Assembly: GCF_036370855.1 (NCBI RefSeq)
Contig: NC_088099.1
Span: 149,935,517 to 149,999,516 of the forward strand
Direction of reading: 5' to 3'
Origin: Dromaius novaehollandiae
Taxonomy: Eukaryota; Chordata; Aves; Casuariiformes; Dromaiidae
DNA: 64,000 bases
A program made the position numbers and the translations under genes. The notes under the pieces were generated by a model that saw only the letters and a list, made by a program, of their open reading frames with translations, was not told the origin of the DNA and made no database searches. How positions within the stretch are numbered: the first letter of the stretch is position 1; every line of letters begins with the position of its first letter. Of the stretch, positions 15,431-28,418 are shown piece after piece.

Positions 15431-15446
15431 TTCCTTACCGTGGCTC
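15431..15446 (-). other. Candidate donor of a noncoding first exon, minus strand (WWP1 exon 1?)
   Basis: Minus-strand GCCACG|GTAAGGAA is a strong 5' splice site in the CpG island. The exon would end at 15439 and begin at an unseen start somewhere above it, perhaps 15.6-16.4 kb. The island position, the gap-free exit into AT-rich sequence and human gene order suggest the 5' untranslated exon of WWP1, an E3 ubiquitin ligase gene. The gene identity is inference only. Confidence 0.35.
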
Positions 15447-15553
15447 GCAGCCTCGGAGCGGCTGCCGCCTCCTCCCCCCGCCTCCTCTTGCTGCTGCTGC
15501 TCTTTCCTCTCCTCTCGCTGCCGCGGCGGCTCCTCACCCCTCCGCGCCGCGCT

Positions 15554-15568
15554 CCGCCGCCGCCGCCG
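15554..15568. repeat. (CCG)5 triplet repeat in CpG island
   Basis: Five perfect CCG units. A similar GCC run follows near 15716-15731. Typical of GC-rich 5' untranslated regions and potentially length-variable. Confidence 0.8.
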
Positions 15569-15998
15569 CGCAGGATGATGCCATCTCACAGCGGCATCGG
15601 CGGCTCGTGCACAACCACCCCCCGCCCGCCGTCACCGCCGCCGCGCGCCCCCAACGGCCGCGCCAGCCTCGTGCGCGCGCTCCGGGCACCGGCAGCAGGA
15701 ACTTGTGGAGCTGCGGCCGCCGCCGCCGCCCGGGCGAGAGGGCCCGGTCTGAACCGAGTTGTGCGCAAGCGGCGGAGGGAGGGAGCGAGAAGGCGCGTCT
15801 GAGCCGGGGCTCTTCCAAGGGGACAGGGCTTATTCCTAGCGCCTGCCCCGGGCTGAACCAACTCGGCCGCTGCGACGGGGAGAAGAGCGGAGCGGGCAGA
15901 ATCCGGCGCTGGGCGGGCGGGGGAGGAGGGGCCGCGCTGCGACGCCGCGGTGCCGTCCGCGGGGGAGAGCGTGCGCGGGCAGGATAAGGGAGCTTCTG

Positions 15999-16005
15999 TG
16001 AGTCA
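15999..16005. promoter_or_regulatory. AP-1 consensus TGAGTCA
   Basis: Exact TGAGTCA in the CpG island. A single 7-base match, so function is uncertain. Confidence 0.3.
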
Positions 16006-16275
16006 CTGCGCCCTGAGAAAGCCGCTCTGCGGCGAGCGGCGCTGGGAGCAGCACACCCCGGCGGCGTGCGAGCGATAAAGGAGGGGTGGCTGCTCCGGCC
16101 CCCTCCCTGCCGGGCTGCGCACGCAGGCGGCAGGCCGTGCTGCAGCTGCCCTCGGCCCTGCGCCCTCCTCGGCTTGGAGCCGCCGGGATTTGTCCGGTTG
16201 GTCTCCTTTCCCTAGCGGCTGGCCGCGCCTCCCTTTGCATAACTTCTACTTTTCCCATACTTGGGGGGAGGGCAG

Positions 16276-16295
16276 CCCCGCCCCGCCCCGCCCCG
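16276..16295. promoter_or_regulatory. Tandem GC boxes (CCCCG x4)
   Basis: Four direct CCCCG repeats forming overlapping Sp/KLF sites (CCCCGCCCC) near the upper edge of the CpG island, upstream of the candidate minus-strand first exon. A normal core element of TATA-less promoters. Confidence 0.6.
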
Positions 16296-18765
16296 CGGCG
16301 ACCGGTGGAGCAGCAGCCGCCCGCCGCCACCGTTGGGCAGGCGGCGGGGGCGCGCGCGGGCCGTTAGGGCGGCGGTGGGGGCGCGAGGTACCTGTTACCG
16401 CAGGGGCGGCGGGGACTCCCGGCACACTGATAGGCGTGAAAGTCCTTGTGTGTCCGCACGCGTGAGGCTCGTGACTGGTGGAGCGTTAGCTTCACGCCGG
16501 GCGACATGTGGAGGCAGCGATAACGTGAACTTTGGGGCCTGGACGCGGCCTTTGAGCGGTAGCGTCAGAAAGTCCAGCGCCCGTGTTAATCGAAAGAAGA
16601 ATCGGAAGAAAACCAACGCTATGAGAACCTGAAGCAATTTCCAAAAAAGTCTGGTATTCTGTTGCTTTTAGAAGACAAAGGGCCAACAGTCTTATCTGGG
16701 CATGTAAATTCCTACAGGAAACAAAAGCGAAGATCTTTAAAAATGCTACTTTCCAACCTATTCATTCTTTATACAAAATCAATAGGAAAACCACAAAGTC
16801 TGGGGAAAAAATCATTATGTTCAGTTTTAGGAAATACCTTAGACTAGACTTTATAAAAAGATAAACTAGATCTTCTCTTAAAAATACTACTATAAGTGCC
16901 TGAAAACAATGGTAGTTCAAATATTTCCATGAAGTAATTATAACGAGATGTAAACTGCAGACTCAAAATTCATCACAGGCAGTAAGACTGTTTTCAATTA
17001 ACAATCTAATTAATCCATTTGATTTGAAGAATTCAAGAAATGGTTTTCTCTACATCAACTAAAACTTAAAATTACAATCCTACTTTTGTCCTGAGTTTGC
17101 CCAAAATTAACTACTAACATAAAGTGGAAGACCAATATTACTACCCTTTGGTAACACTTTCAGATTCAGCTGGTAGGCTCCATCTCTCTTCTTATTTTTA
17201 CTTTGTTGTGATGTAAAACAATCTAATAGAAATACATAAAAAATCAGCACTTTAAGGAGGGATACTTCTTAATGGGGAAAAAAGTTTGTATTTACGAACT
17301 TTCTGTTGAATGCAACATTGCATTGCCAGCAGCTGATGGCAGGTGAAGGTGTAAATGGTAAATACGCAGAAGCTTCATCATGGTTTACAATAAAGTTTGT
17401 AATTGCAGAGAGGATAGTGATTATTACACTTTTCTTAAGATGAATCAACACTTTTCTCAGTCTTCTGTAATGTAGAGATAGGCTCAAGAGAGGGGGAAGT
17501 TGGTTTTAAAGTATTCTGTGATTCTTGCTTTTTCTGATGCTGCTCTGCACATAAGCTATTAATAGCTCTACTGAGGTCCTCTTTCTAGGCTTTGCTTGTT
17601 GCTAATGTAAGTAGCCTGATACTGATAGTTGAAAAATATGAATGTTATTTTTTTGAATAGATTATATGTGTAAAATTGGTAGGTGCTTTTTTCTTGCCTT
17701 ATGAAGCATAAAAAGTGTGTGACTTGAAACAATATTTTATGCAGAAATTACGGGCTTCTCTGGCTTGCCTCTTCCCTGTTTCAAAACAAGCTTTGTCATA
17801 CATTTGTCTCGCCCTGGGGAATAGTGACATTCCAAGTGTTATTACTTGATGCACTTATGAACGCAAAATGTCCCAAGTTTATGAATATCATAATTTTGGT
17901 TTTAAGTGTTTTATAAAACCTCAAGATTCTTGCATTCTTCAACTAGTTTTAGGGCATTAGAGGAAAAAGTAGCATTATATGTTTAAGAGTTAGAAGCCAT
18001 ACATTGAAAACTAACTGAAAACATTTAAGTTATACTTTGTTAAGAATCTGAAAAAGTACAAACACAGCTTTCTTCATTTTGCAAATAACTAACTTTTTTT
18101 TTTTTTAACTGTGCTGCGATCAGTAAATACTAGAGGTTGTATTATACAGTGCTGAAGGCTAGGACAAATGAATGTAAATTACTAGTTATCTCATTAAGCA
18201 TGTAAACAGCCTGTTTCAGGTGTGTGATGAAAGCTAATGTTACAAGAATTTTTTTTTTTTTTTTAGTTGCAGGTTCAGCTGACACAGTGCTTCAAAGCTT
18301 TGCTGTTATTTAGGGACTGAAATCTACCGCTGACCTCGGATAAGGTCTCATAAGCCACTATACACATCAACCAAAGTCTGAACGTCACAGAAGTGGTTGC
18401 ATGAGGTTCTCCTTGAAATACAATATAAAAGCAGTTTCTGTACACTGTATTCTTGAGGTAGTCATTTACAAGTCTGTTGAAAGTTTTTAACAGTCTCCTT
18501 GGGTGTCTTTCTGACTTTTTTCCCCCCCTTTTTCCCTGCAAAGTAAGGACAATTTGGGGGGACTCAGAATCAAAACTGAAATCTACAAAATAGACTGGAG
18601 TCTATAATTGTTGTATGCTTAGATATTTGTAGATCTTTTTCTCTAGCATGGTTGAGCAATGTACATTTGGCAAGCATGAATTTCAGGATGAGCTTCTGAA
18701 GAATGGAGGCTGTAACGTGCTAGTGCGTCTGCTGCTTGGAGTCATATCTTTCTTTTTCTCTTCAG

Positions 18766-18834
18766 TGAACGTTGTTGTTCCTTCACACAGAGGTTTGGCA
18801 GTGAGCTTTGCTAGCCTTTAATTGGAAGATGTAG
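18766..18834 (+). ncRNA. Candidate noncoding exon, plus strand
   Basis: A pyrimidine-rich acceptor (CTTTCTTTTTCTCTTCAG) is followed 69 bases later by the consensus donor TAG|GTGAGT. All three frames contain a stop, so it cannot be an internal coding exon. It lies 2.2 kb beyond the CpG island, on the strand a divergent promoter transcript would use. Splice-site shape is the only evidence. Confidence 0.25.
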
Positions 18835-19837
18835 GTGAGTGGCAATAGTTTTGCTCAAACTGTACTTGTGGAGAAATCTTCTAGAACTCAATAGGGATGA
18901 AACCTGTAAAATTCTAAATGAATATGTCTACTAGCACATAAAATTAATATACAGTAACGTGCATTTAGGCCTCTGCTCTTTTTTAATTTCTTAGCCATCT
19001 TATAAAAGCCCTATGTTAAACTATAATCTCCTGATGTTATAGAACAGATTAAAAATTGCATAGAAAAGAAAAAATAAAGTGTAATAATTAAAATTCCTTA
19101 ACAATAACCTAATAGTAGAGGATGAGGCTGAAACCAAATCTTGCTATCTCTGGTAGACTCAAATACAGGCTGATTTCACCTGAGCACAGGTATGCAGAAC
19201 TAGTCTTTGTATATGTGTAGTTTTGGTGTTTGAACTGAGCAAAAGGTTATGATGAAGTCCTAAATGCAAATCATTAGGTTGGTTGCTTGTGCAGCCCTGT
19301 TTTCCAACTGTGAAAAATCCAAAAAACAGTATTTAACAAGAGTAGAGAGATTTCTCTAGTAATTGTCGATATGTTTTATATGGAGACTTTATTATACAAA
19401 ATTCATACAGAATGTAAGAGAACCTTCAAATAGGTTTCTTTGGACCATATCCAGAAAAGCACTTAAGCACCTGAAATGGGAATTAGATAGAACTTGAAGT
19501 TCTACCTTCAAGAGCATGAGCCACAGAACCCTATACCTGTAGTCAGCCAAGTCTTTCGGTAGATGTAGTTGGCATCGGTAAGCACGTACAGTAAGTACCT
19601 AATGTCGTGGTTGCACCAAAAGAATTGATGCTTGACTTATGCCTGTGTTTGTTTAGGATCCAGAAAGTAGGTCAAGCATCATCTAAAATCCCTGGTGGGC
19701 TGGAGCGAAGAAGCATGGTTAGAGCATACCCACCACACAAAGGATCTGAATTTAACAAAAAATTCAACAGTTGTAATAAGGACAGAGGCAGAGGCAAACA
19801 TCATGGCAATGATCACCAGGCTACAGTATCACCATGA

Positions 19838-19895
19838 TTAGAGAACTTGGGACCTGGAAAACCTGTGTTCTGTGCCCTGCTCAGCTTTGGTAGGT
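19838..19895 (+). repeat. Possible MIR-type SINE fragment
   Basis: GGGACCTGGAAAACCTGTGT followed by TCTGTGCCCTGCTCAGC resembles the part of amniote MIR that reads roughly as a 'gagacctgggttct' phrase. Short and diverged, so weakly supported. Confidence 0.25.
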
Positions 19896-20282
19896 CCAAA
19901 CTAGTCTCTCTTCCGACAACAATAACATCACCAATAATTTTTTTCTGATTTTGGAGCAGGGCATTCTTTGGTGGTCTGTGTGCAGCTTCACAGAGGCCCA
20001 TTGACGGAGTGGAAGAGAGTATTGCTGGATGACCCTGCACTTAGGAAACTTAGCTGGAACAGATTGAAAGTCTTAGTTTCTGGTCCCTCTTCCCACCACT
20101 GTGTACACATTTTAACCAGTAGCTTTTCAGTGTACAATATTGGCTCCTGTTCCAGGTCTATAAACACTCCCTATAGCAACTGAATATCTTTGTTGGCATG
20201 CTGTCAGTCTCATCTTTTTCTCTGATTCCATAATTATTACATTCTGAAATCAGTCTGAGTAAAATATAGTCATATATACATT

Positions 20283-20303
20283 TATATATATATATATATA
20301 TAT
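20283..20303. repeat. (TA)n microsatellite
   Basis: About ten uninterrupted TA dinucleotides in an AT-rich neighbourhood. Likely length-variable. Confidence 0.9.
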
Positions 20304-23300
20304 GTAAAATATGTGTATATCTCTCTAAAAGTATACATGAAGAATACATCATCATTAGAAAATATTCATACAGGAAGTAAGCAGCAGGTTTCTGTCATAA
20401 TGGTGGTATATGGCTTTTTGACATTATACTTGGAGTAGAATCCTGCTTTGGTCTTTTTTTTTTTTACTCTGTATATTTTAAAGCCTCTCTAATTTTACAA
20501 TGGTTAGGGAATTTGAGTGGTATAACTACCATTTACTTGCTGTCTGGTGTATCTTCCCAACTCTCCGAGGTATGCATATGTTGTTTCTCGTTTAAGACAT
20601 GAGATGTGGATTCAACTTCTATTGTGTGTGTGTGGTAGCTGACACAGTAAGGTTCCAGTCTCCTGATACAGGTTTTTTGCATATGTAGCAATGTAAATAA
20701 TGTATAGTAGTAATCACCTTGGGCACACTTGCTGTAACTTGAGACCAAGAATTTGCTGTCAAAAGTGCATTAAAATGAAGTTTTTTGAGCATCATGATGG
20801 AGAACGCAAGAATGATAATTTGCAAAGACTTGACTCCACTTAGTAATTGCTTTCTTCTGGTTTTAGATGATGATTGTTTCTTAGCTTAGAGATTTGGAAA
20901 TCAAAGGGAATCTTTTTCCTACACCCAGCCCAAAAAATTGTAAGTTGAAAGAGAGAGAGAGTGGGAGAGGTAAAACACACTGAATTTATCTACGGGTCCA
21001 TAAAATGTAAGTTCTCTGTATTCCAAAATGGCCTTGTGTTTAGACAATATAATTATTTCAATACATTGATACTGTCATATTTTCAGATTTCTTATTCATC
21101 CTTGATGCACTGGTGAATCAACAATGAATTTGTAATTTTTTCATGTGGTGTTATTGTTTCTGGTGGGCTGTCTCTTAACAGCACTGGATATAAGACTAAT
21201 TGTGCAAAAATAAATTATTTATAAACCTCTGTGTCTCATCTCCTTAAAACACATTTGCTTTGTTTTAAATCCAGTACAGCAGGGTCATTTCTAAACTCAG
21301 AAAACCGGATCTTCTTATATGAATATATTTGAAATGCAGGCAAAGCCTCCCCTATCTTTTCATCAAGAACGGTTTTCACAGTAACAATAAATAGTGTGTG
21401 CACTAATGTAAATTCACTTCTCTTTTGAAACTGTAGCTGATAATCTTGAGTCACTGTTTGAAGACATGGCCTGGCACAGGAGTACTGTTTTGAAGCGTGC
21501 CTGCACCTCTGGCTCAGGGGTGGGCCCGAGACAGGCTGGGGTTGGGAGCAGTAACAAGCAAGGGTGTGGCTTAGAGGTCTGAGGCGCAGATTAGGACCCT
21601 CTTTGGGCGCATGGAGAAAGTGGGACTCTGGGCCATAATTTATGAGGGTAAGTGATATGAAACAGAAGAGTGTGGGGAGCATAGCAACTCAGTTTGGGAC
21701 TGGGGGAAGGAAGAGAATAGCATCGTCCAGAAGGCATGAAGTCAAGTGGTGCATATAAGTAAGACGAGGGAAGCCACTTGTTTGGTCAAATTTCAGTAGC
21801 AAGAAGCTTTTTCCTCCCCAATAAGTAAACAATGACGTTTAGAGAAGAAAATCAGAATATGACAAAATACTGTTATTTTATCCTCACTTCCTATGGAAGC
21901 AACATGCATATTAAGTGAACGTTTGCTGAACGATTTCCCCCCTACCCCTTCATAATAACTTTTGAATTCAGTGGCCAACTTCAAACATGTCTCACAAAGG
22001 CTCATAAATTCCTGCAAACGCTGAGAAAATATGTGGCAGAGTATAGTAGAAAGCTTCTGCAAATGTCCCCTGGAAGGGCTACAAACAAGAAAAAAAAGCT
22101 ACATCATTAAATTGCTCACTATTAACGACCAGAGAAGGAGGAGCAGGGGGAGAAAGAGTAAACAATAAGCCAGCCAGCCTGTAGAAATGCTTGCCATAAC
22201 AGACAGCTTCAGTTGGAGTTTGCGTTCTTAAGCACCAAAGTCAATCAACCATGCAAAACAAATCTTTTAGAGACCAAGCTTTATTAGTTCCACTAGTCAC
22301 CGAGTTATGTGATTTAATTGCAGCACTATATAAAGCAGTGCTATACAGCCCATAGTCTATGGATAATTGGTGGTCAATAAAATATCAGAAGGGAGCTCAA
22401 AAGACAAATTAAGTCAAAAAGAAATAAAAATTCCTGCATATACATACTCACATACAGGCAAGCAAAATGGGAGAATAAAAATTAGGATAAATTTTGAATC
22501 CTTATTTTTATTTGGCTGTAAAAGAAAGCCATTGTGACTACTTTGGCACAGTAAACACAAGATGGTCTCTCAGTTCATTTTTTCCAGAGGTTAAGTGATC
22601 CTTCAGTTAAAAAAGGTTGAGAAATGTAGTGGTATAGAGACCACAATGAGAGAATCGAGGCCCTGTTTGTTGTATGAGACTGTGTGTCCTTTTCCCTTTC
22701 TTGTGCCACTGACAGCACAGCTGAAAATTCTCAGCTGGATGTAACTTGTGTTCAACCATTGTAATGTGTGCTGTAAGTGAGCTAGAGCTAGGCATCAGTT
22801 TGAGCCGCAAAAGGACCAGCAGGTTACTCTTGTCTTTTCCTGATCGTTATTCTGATTATTACCCAGATAAACTAAGAAATGCAAACCTTCAACTTTAGTA
22901 TTTCCTGAGACTTTATTGGCTGATTTTTCTCTTCACATTATAGTGGTTGTTATGGTGTTCATGGTTATTTAAGAGCTGAGAGCTCTACTTTTAATATGGC
23001 ACATGTGCGTATTGCATTTTTTTATTCTAAGGAAAAACGAAGATCTTGAACATCAGGTTTCTGCTGAGCTGCATCTCTGACCTTTCGTGGATTCTTGCCT
23101 GAAAGCCCTTTTTTTCTCAAGTTCTAATACACCTTTTGTCTCTGAAAATCCTCTTTTGCTCTGGAACTGGAGAAAAAAAATGGGCCAAGGTACTGTGTAT
23201 CAGATAGTAAATAAAACAGACTTACAGTTTTGTGCAGGTTTTTTAACAATTTGTGAAGGTCTTTTGCACCAAGTAAGCTGTTTTGTTCCTTTATGCACAG

Positions 23301-25436
23301 TTTCAAAGTTTAAAATAAGTTAAAAGTGTTTCAGTTTTAAGGCAATACCTGGCCTTGTTAGAACATAGTGAACAGTTCCTTTTCTGACATTACAAGCTGT
23401 TAATAAAAATGGACTAGAAACTCAGAATTAGAAATTTCTTTGCTACTTTTGACTGTCTTACTATTCTCCGTTTTAATGCAGCCACAAGACATCTTCCCAA
23501 TGGGAATGGTAACTAGCAATTTGTGTATATTGCATATTTTAAAATGAAATTTAAAATTTGCATTCATATATACTTAATTTACTATTTGAAGTCTTTTGGG
23601 CACAAGAAGGAGTAATAATACCCTTATGTTCTGTTATTTTTAAAACTATTTTTTTTCTTACTATGACTTATAAAATTGCATAGTTGAGAAATACAGTCTT
23701 TTTTTAACCAATTAAATACTAATGTGGAACAACACTTGCATGTTCATTGCAATCAGTGTACTGTTACTCTTTAAAAGTATTTAGAATGTGTTGCAGTTTT
23801 ACTTTCACATTCTGCACGTTCAATTTAAAATATGTAATTCTTAGTATGTAACTGAGGGAAGACCATATCTCTATCCTTGTTGGAGGATAGAGCTGTTCTG
23901 TTTTGTCTTCTGCCTTCATCTAGGTGACATTGGTTGCTTTGGAGGGTCTGCCTGTGACATACTCACTAAAATGCTGGCAATATCTCACAACTAAATCATT
24001 AAATCCTTAATCAATATTTCCTGTTGTCCTCTCAGTTATTTGCAGTACAGTGGAGGGAGGGAAGTGGGTCTCTGCTCCAGGTGGAAGCCCACAACTTTTA
24101 GTTCAAAAAATCCAGCTTTATCCATAGCTCTTCCTCTGATGTAAGACTGTGAAGATGAGGTTTAATTCAAAATTTTCAAGAGCACAGATTCTTGTATGCA
24201 AAGATATTTGGAAGATATATGTGGAAGATAAACAGATTTTTTTGCTTTGTCAAGGGTGAGTCACATCTTGCACGCAGTATACATCCCTGTGTATGAACTG
24301 CGGGTGTCTCCTTTGGCTCTCTACCAAGTACTGAGTGAATTATAGAAGGGACGTGAGACACGGTGCACAAAAAGTCTGCTTTATGAATAGAGCCTCAGGG
24401 ATGGTTCATATTTTCAGAGCATAGTACTACCCATCAGCTGTCTTACATTCAAGGGCGGTAAGCAGGAGAAAAAGAAAACCAGGTCAAAAGGAGAAAGGTG
24501 ATGGAAGATGAATCAACTGAAATAACAGAAATCAACAAAGTTACTGTCCATATACCATTATTATCATCATTATTATTCCTGCTAGCAATTCTAAGTGTTC
24601 CTGAGGGAGAAACAGTATTTACCATATGGCAATGAAACATGCACCATAACTGTTCTTTTGAAGGTGGTTTTCTTGCCCTCCCTAGAATTAAAAGGCAGAT
24701 ACTACTTTGTTTTTCCAAAGGAATGATTAACTAGAGGAAGTAGTATTTACATTTAATTTGTTAAATATAGCAACAGTGTCACCTGCAAAAAAATAATAAT
24801 TTTGGAACCCCAAAGACATGACTGATTTCCAACGCTTTTCCAAAAAATGACTAAGAAAAAAGGTATACTGACTAAGGTAACTCTTTTCAGACAGTTACTT
24901 ACTGTATTTTTATCTATACAATGTTTCAAAAATTAATTTCCAAAAATAGCTAGTGATATTTCTTGATAACTACTTCCAGAGAAATAACAGTTTATTTTGA
25001 AAATGCTGAAACATTCCAATTTGTGCTGTATGCATGTAAGTAGAAAAATGTCAATTAGCAAGATGAGTGTCCCTGTTGATCTGATATATTTCATTATGAT
25101 TGAATGAAAACTACATTTGGGGAGGAGGGGGTTAACTTGCGTTTCTCAAATATGAAAATCTTTTATTTCCTCCAGTCTTTCCCAAGATGTATCACATTAA
25201 CTCTGATAAGGAACATACTAGTCTTGCAGGGAAGGGAAGTCACAAGACAATTTTCTTGATTTCTCTTGGGATACAAGATTATGTTCATATTTATTTTATG
25301 ATAGTAAAATACAAAGTAATGAGAGGGAAGTGAGCAAAAGTGGTACTCAACGAAACACAAGTGGTAAAAGTTTCATACAGCAACAAAGTGAGAACTCATA
25401 TGATTTGTACGCTTTTAATTTTTTTAATAATAGCTT

Positions 25437-25480
25437 GCCTCGAACCTGAGTGATTTTATACACTCAGGAAGGTTCAAGGC
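25437..25480. repeat. Short imperfect hairpin
   Basis: GCCTCGAACCTGAGTG pairs with CACTCAGGAAGGTTCAAGGC across an 8-base loop (ATTTTATA), with one mismatch and a 4-base bulge. The stem is about 16 pairs, short for a microRNA precursor. Confidence 0.5.
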
Positions 25481-28402
25481 CAGCCACTATATGAAAAAGT
25501 AATGTTTAAGAAATGCAGAAGGAAGTGGGTATGTTTCTGGATAGGTAATATCCCTTTTAAGGAAGCCACGATCCAATTGTATTCTGAAAGAGTTTGCTTT
25601 GGCAAACTACTGCTTGGGCTTTCTGCAAAGCTGTGCCAATCTGTTTGTGTTCAATTAAATCTGTCTCTTGGTAGTAAATGAATCAGATTTCTTTCCTAAA
25701 ATATTACAGACCATAATGGCCCATATGCTTATCCTTTACTGTTTCCAAGGCATACTTTTTTTTTTTTCCAGCAGCTGTGCTTGCTACACTATCAGTGGCC
25801 AAAGAGCAACTCAAAATTTGGACAACAGCTAAGATGTTGTGATTGATTCTTCTGTCAATATAGATTTCTTTGTAATGAAGATGAGAGGACATTTGCTTTA
25901 GGAAAACAAAGCTTGAAAATACAGATTTTGCATGAATAAATTACAAATATCATGCTTTTGAAAGAATTCTAAAGTTTCACTTATTTTTAATATAACAAAA
26001 TATCTGCAAACTAATAACCGATAAGAAGATTGAGGTATAAGCAACATTTCTTATTACAACTAACAAAATTGGCAAATCTAGATAGGCTCCCATCAGAGAA
26101 ATCAAGTCAAAAGATCTTTATGAAGGAGTTAAATTAATTTTATAATCATCAGCTGGAGGAGTTGATCCTTTGTCCCAAGATGGTCAGTTATTGAAATCTC
26201 TTCTAGTCTTTAGCATTGTCAATCTTTTAGTTATTAAAGCATTGAGGTTTTGTACTGCTAGCCTGAAAGGTCTGTATGAGTTTTATGTACTATTTTTCTG
26301 CATGGTTTAATGTAAAACCTGCCATATAAAAATTTCAAAGTGTTAAAGGCGTTTTTTTTTAAGTTTTTTTCTTACATTTAGAAAGCTTCTGAAAAATCAC
26401 AGTTATTGGATAGTAGAACAAGTGTGAAGGATCAGAGAGAGTCACAGTATGGGAGTTCTTCCATTGGCTTCAGTCATTCACACACTAAGGAAAAGTAGTG
26501 AAAAGCTGCCTTAGTACGGAGAAAAGACTGATTTTAATTTCTGTGATGTTTGTAATCTACTCAGTGGAATGAAATATTGACAGTTTTGTAAAGGATTTAT
26601 CAGTTTATAAGGATTTATCAAAATGTTTAGGGATAGTGATTTCATTTTGTTTTTAATACTAAACTTCAATTTTCTGATTTTTTTTTTCCTTCTCTACCGG
26701 AGGACTTATTTTCTAACTAATGTAATTCTGCCTAACATGATAGCGTAATTCCTGAGCATCCAGCGTTCTCAAAAGCCAACTGGGAAGCTAGGTTGGTTTA
26801 GATTCATTAAGCCTTATATTGTCATCATTTTACATATATTCTAAGCTCACTTTTACCCATTGATCTCTTTGCGAGGCTAAAGGCTCAAAATACAATAAAT
26901 TTAATTTTTTATTGCTTTTGGGTGGGAGTAAGACACAGCCTGGAAGCAGCTCATTAATTAATTTCATGTGGCTTGGAGCCTAGTTAGGGGAAGAAAGCAG
27001 GCACAGGGTATTATATTAGTTAAAGAGCACCCCTAATTGTGTTGGTTATTATTGGTAATGCTGACTTTGTATAAGCCCTTTGTATAAGCCACTAAATACC
27101 CAAATGTCTTATAAAGGGAGGAAATAAAAATTATTTGCCATTGTTCCAAGGAGACAAAAATTGGTCTACTATTTACTTCGCAACTTAAGTTTCATCTCAA
27201 CAAAAGCTTTTTGCTACTAAACAAGTTTTTCTGCTAGCAGTAGCTTTGTTACTATCTGGTCTTCTTTCTGAGATAAGCTGCTTTCACTGATGAGTATATT
27301 CCCAAAACCATGCTATTGAGCATGTAAGTGTGCCCGGCTGGGGAGGGCAAGAGAGCAGCTGTATCGTGCACCGGGAATGTATGAACAGATCCATGACCAT
27401 TTCAAATTGTCACAGCTCCATTTAGTTGGTGGATCCCACGTGTAACAGTGAACTGATAGATTATTTTCTGAAATTTTGGCATTAGCTATATTAAGATTGA
27501 TACATTACTGTGTTGCAGATAGAGAAGCCGTTGAGCTAAGTGTAAATGCCACTTTTCTTAGCCAAGGAGAAAGTGCACCAACCATGTATGGATAAAATAT
27601 GGCTTAGTGTACATTATTGCTTATCTGCTAAGACCCACCCTGTTCCACCTCTGTATATGTTACCTCTAATATGTTAGCAGATATCTCCTGAAAAGTACCA
27701 TTTTTTTCCCCTTAAATTCAGGCACATTACTTGAAATGTGTCTTCAAGTAAAATGTCTGTAAAGTTGGTTCTCAGCTAGTATCAGGATACCATGAGATTA
27801 TGTCATTTTACTTCTGCAGGTTTATGGCAGCTTGTGGTATTGGTCTGTAGACCTCTGAATTCTGATTCCACGCAGACAGGCTGGTTGTTTTTCTTCCAGT
27901 GGAATTAGATCATTGTCCCTGTTCTGAATGCTGTCTGACTTTGCCAGAATAAACCATGTGAGTTATTTGCTCTTTCTGTGACTTCTAATGCTGTCTGAAA
28001 AATAAATTGACTTTGTTTTCCACCATCCTTGAGTAGGTGATAGAATTGAATTTGCATTCTTTTGGGACACTTACATTTCTAAAAGGTTTTGTTTATTTTT
28101 CTTTCCACGTACACTGTGTACTTCATAAGTGCACAAACTGAAATGTTTTGAGAGAGTTTTTAATAATTATCATTCTCATTAACGTGTCTGGTGCTGTGCC
28201 CAAAACTAATCTGAATTGGAGCACTTCAGAAGATGTGTACTAATTGGAAAGAGGCCAGAGCAAACCAGCAGATCTTATCAGACACCTAGAAAACGTGCTC
28301 TACAAGGGGAGGCTGAGTTTCTGTCGGTCGTTTAGCACAACAAAAGAGAAAACAGTATTTTCAGAGTAGTGATTCTTTGACAAAAATAATTTGACCCATG
28401 GC

Positions 28403-28418
28403 GGGGGGGGGGGGGGGG
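28403..28418. repeat. Poly-G tract (G16)
   Basis: Sixteen consecutive G on the plus strand in AT-rich DNA. It could form G-quadruplex structures and is a common site of sequencing length error. Confidence 0.9.

Larger units (their letters stand above)
14590..16620. promoter_or_regulatory. Large CpG island, probable housekeeping-type promoter
   Basis: About 2 kb of GC-rich, CpG-dense DNA in an otherwise AT-rich window. It carries GC boxes, GCC/CCG triplet repeats, an AP-1 consensus and a YY1-like GCCATTTT near 15213-15220. Such islands mark promoters of broadly expressed genes. A good minus-strand splice donor at 15438-15437 suggests transcription toward position 1. In human the order on one strand is ATP6V0D2 then WWP1, with SLC7A13 between, so the WWP1 promoter is the leading guess. 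No coding sequence confirms this. Many long open frames here on both strands arise only from high GC. Confidence 0.85.

Noticed and set aside
14465-16690. Many overlapping open frames of 60-243 codons on both strands
   Set aside because: They lie in the CpG island, where stop codons are rare because of GC content. They are rich in Arg, Pro, Ala and Gly, overlap on both strands and match no family.
19712-19765. tRNA-like phrase (TGGTTAGAGCAT and a later ATCTGAATTTA)
   Set aside because: No cloverleaf pairing could be assembled and the B-box is poor. At best part of an old SINE.
21236-21682. 148-codon minus-strand open frame
   Set aside because: The longest frame outside GC-rich DNA, but with no recognisable motif, no splice or promoter context, and composition like its surroundings.
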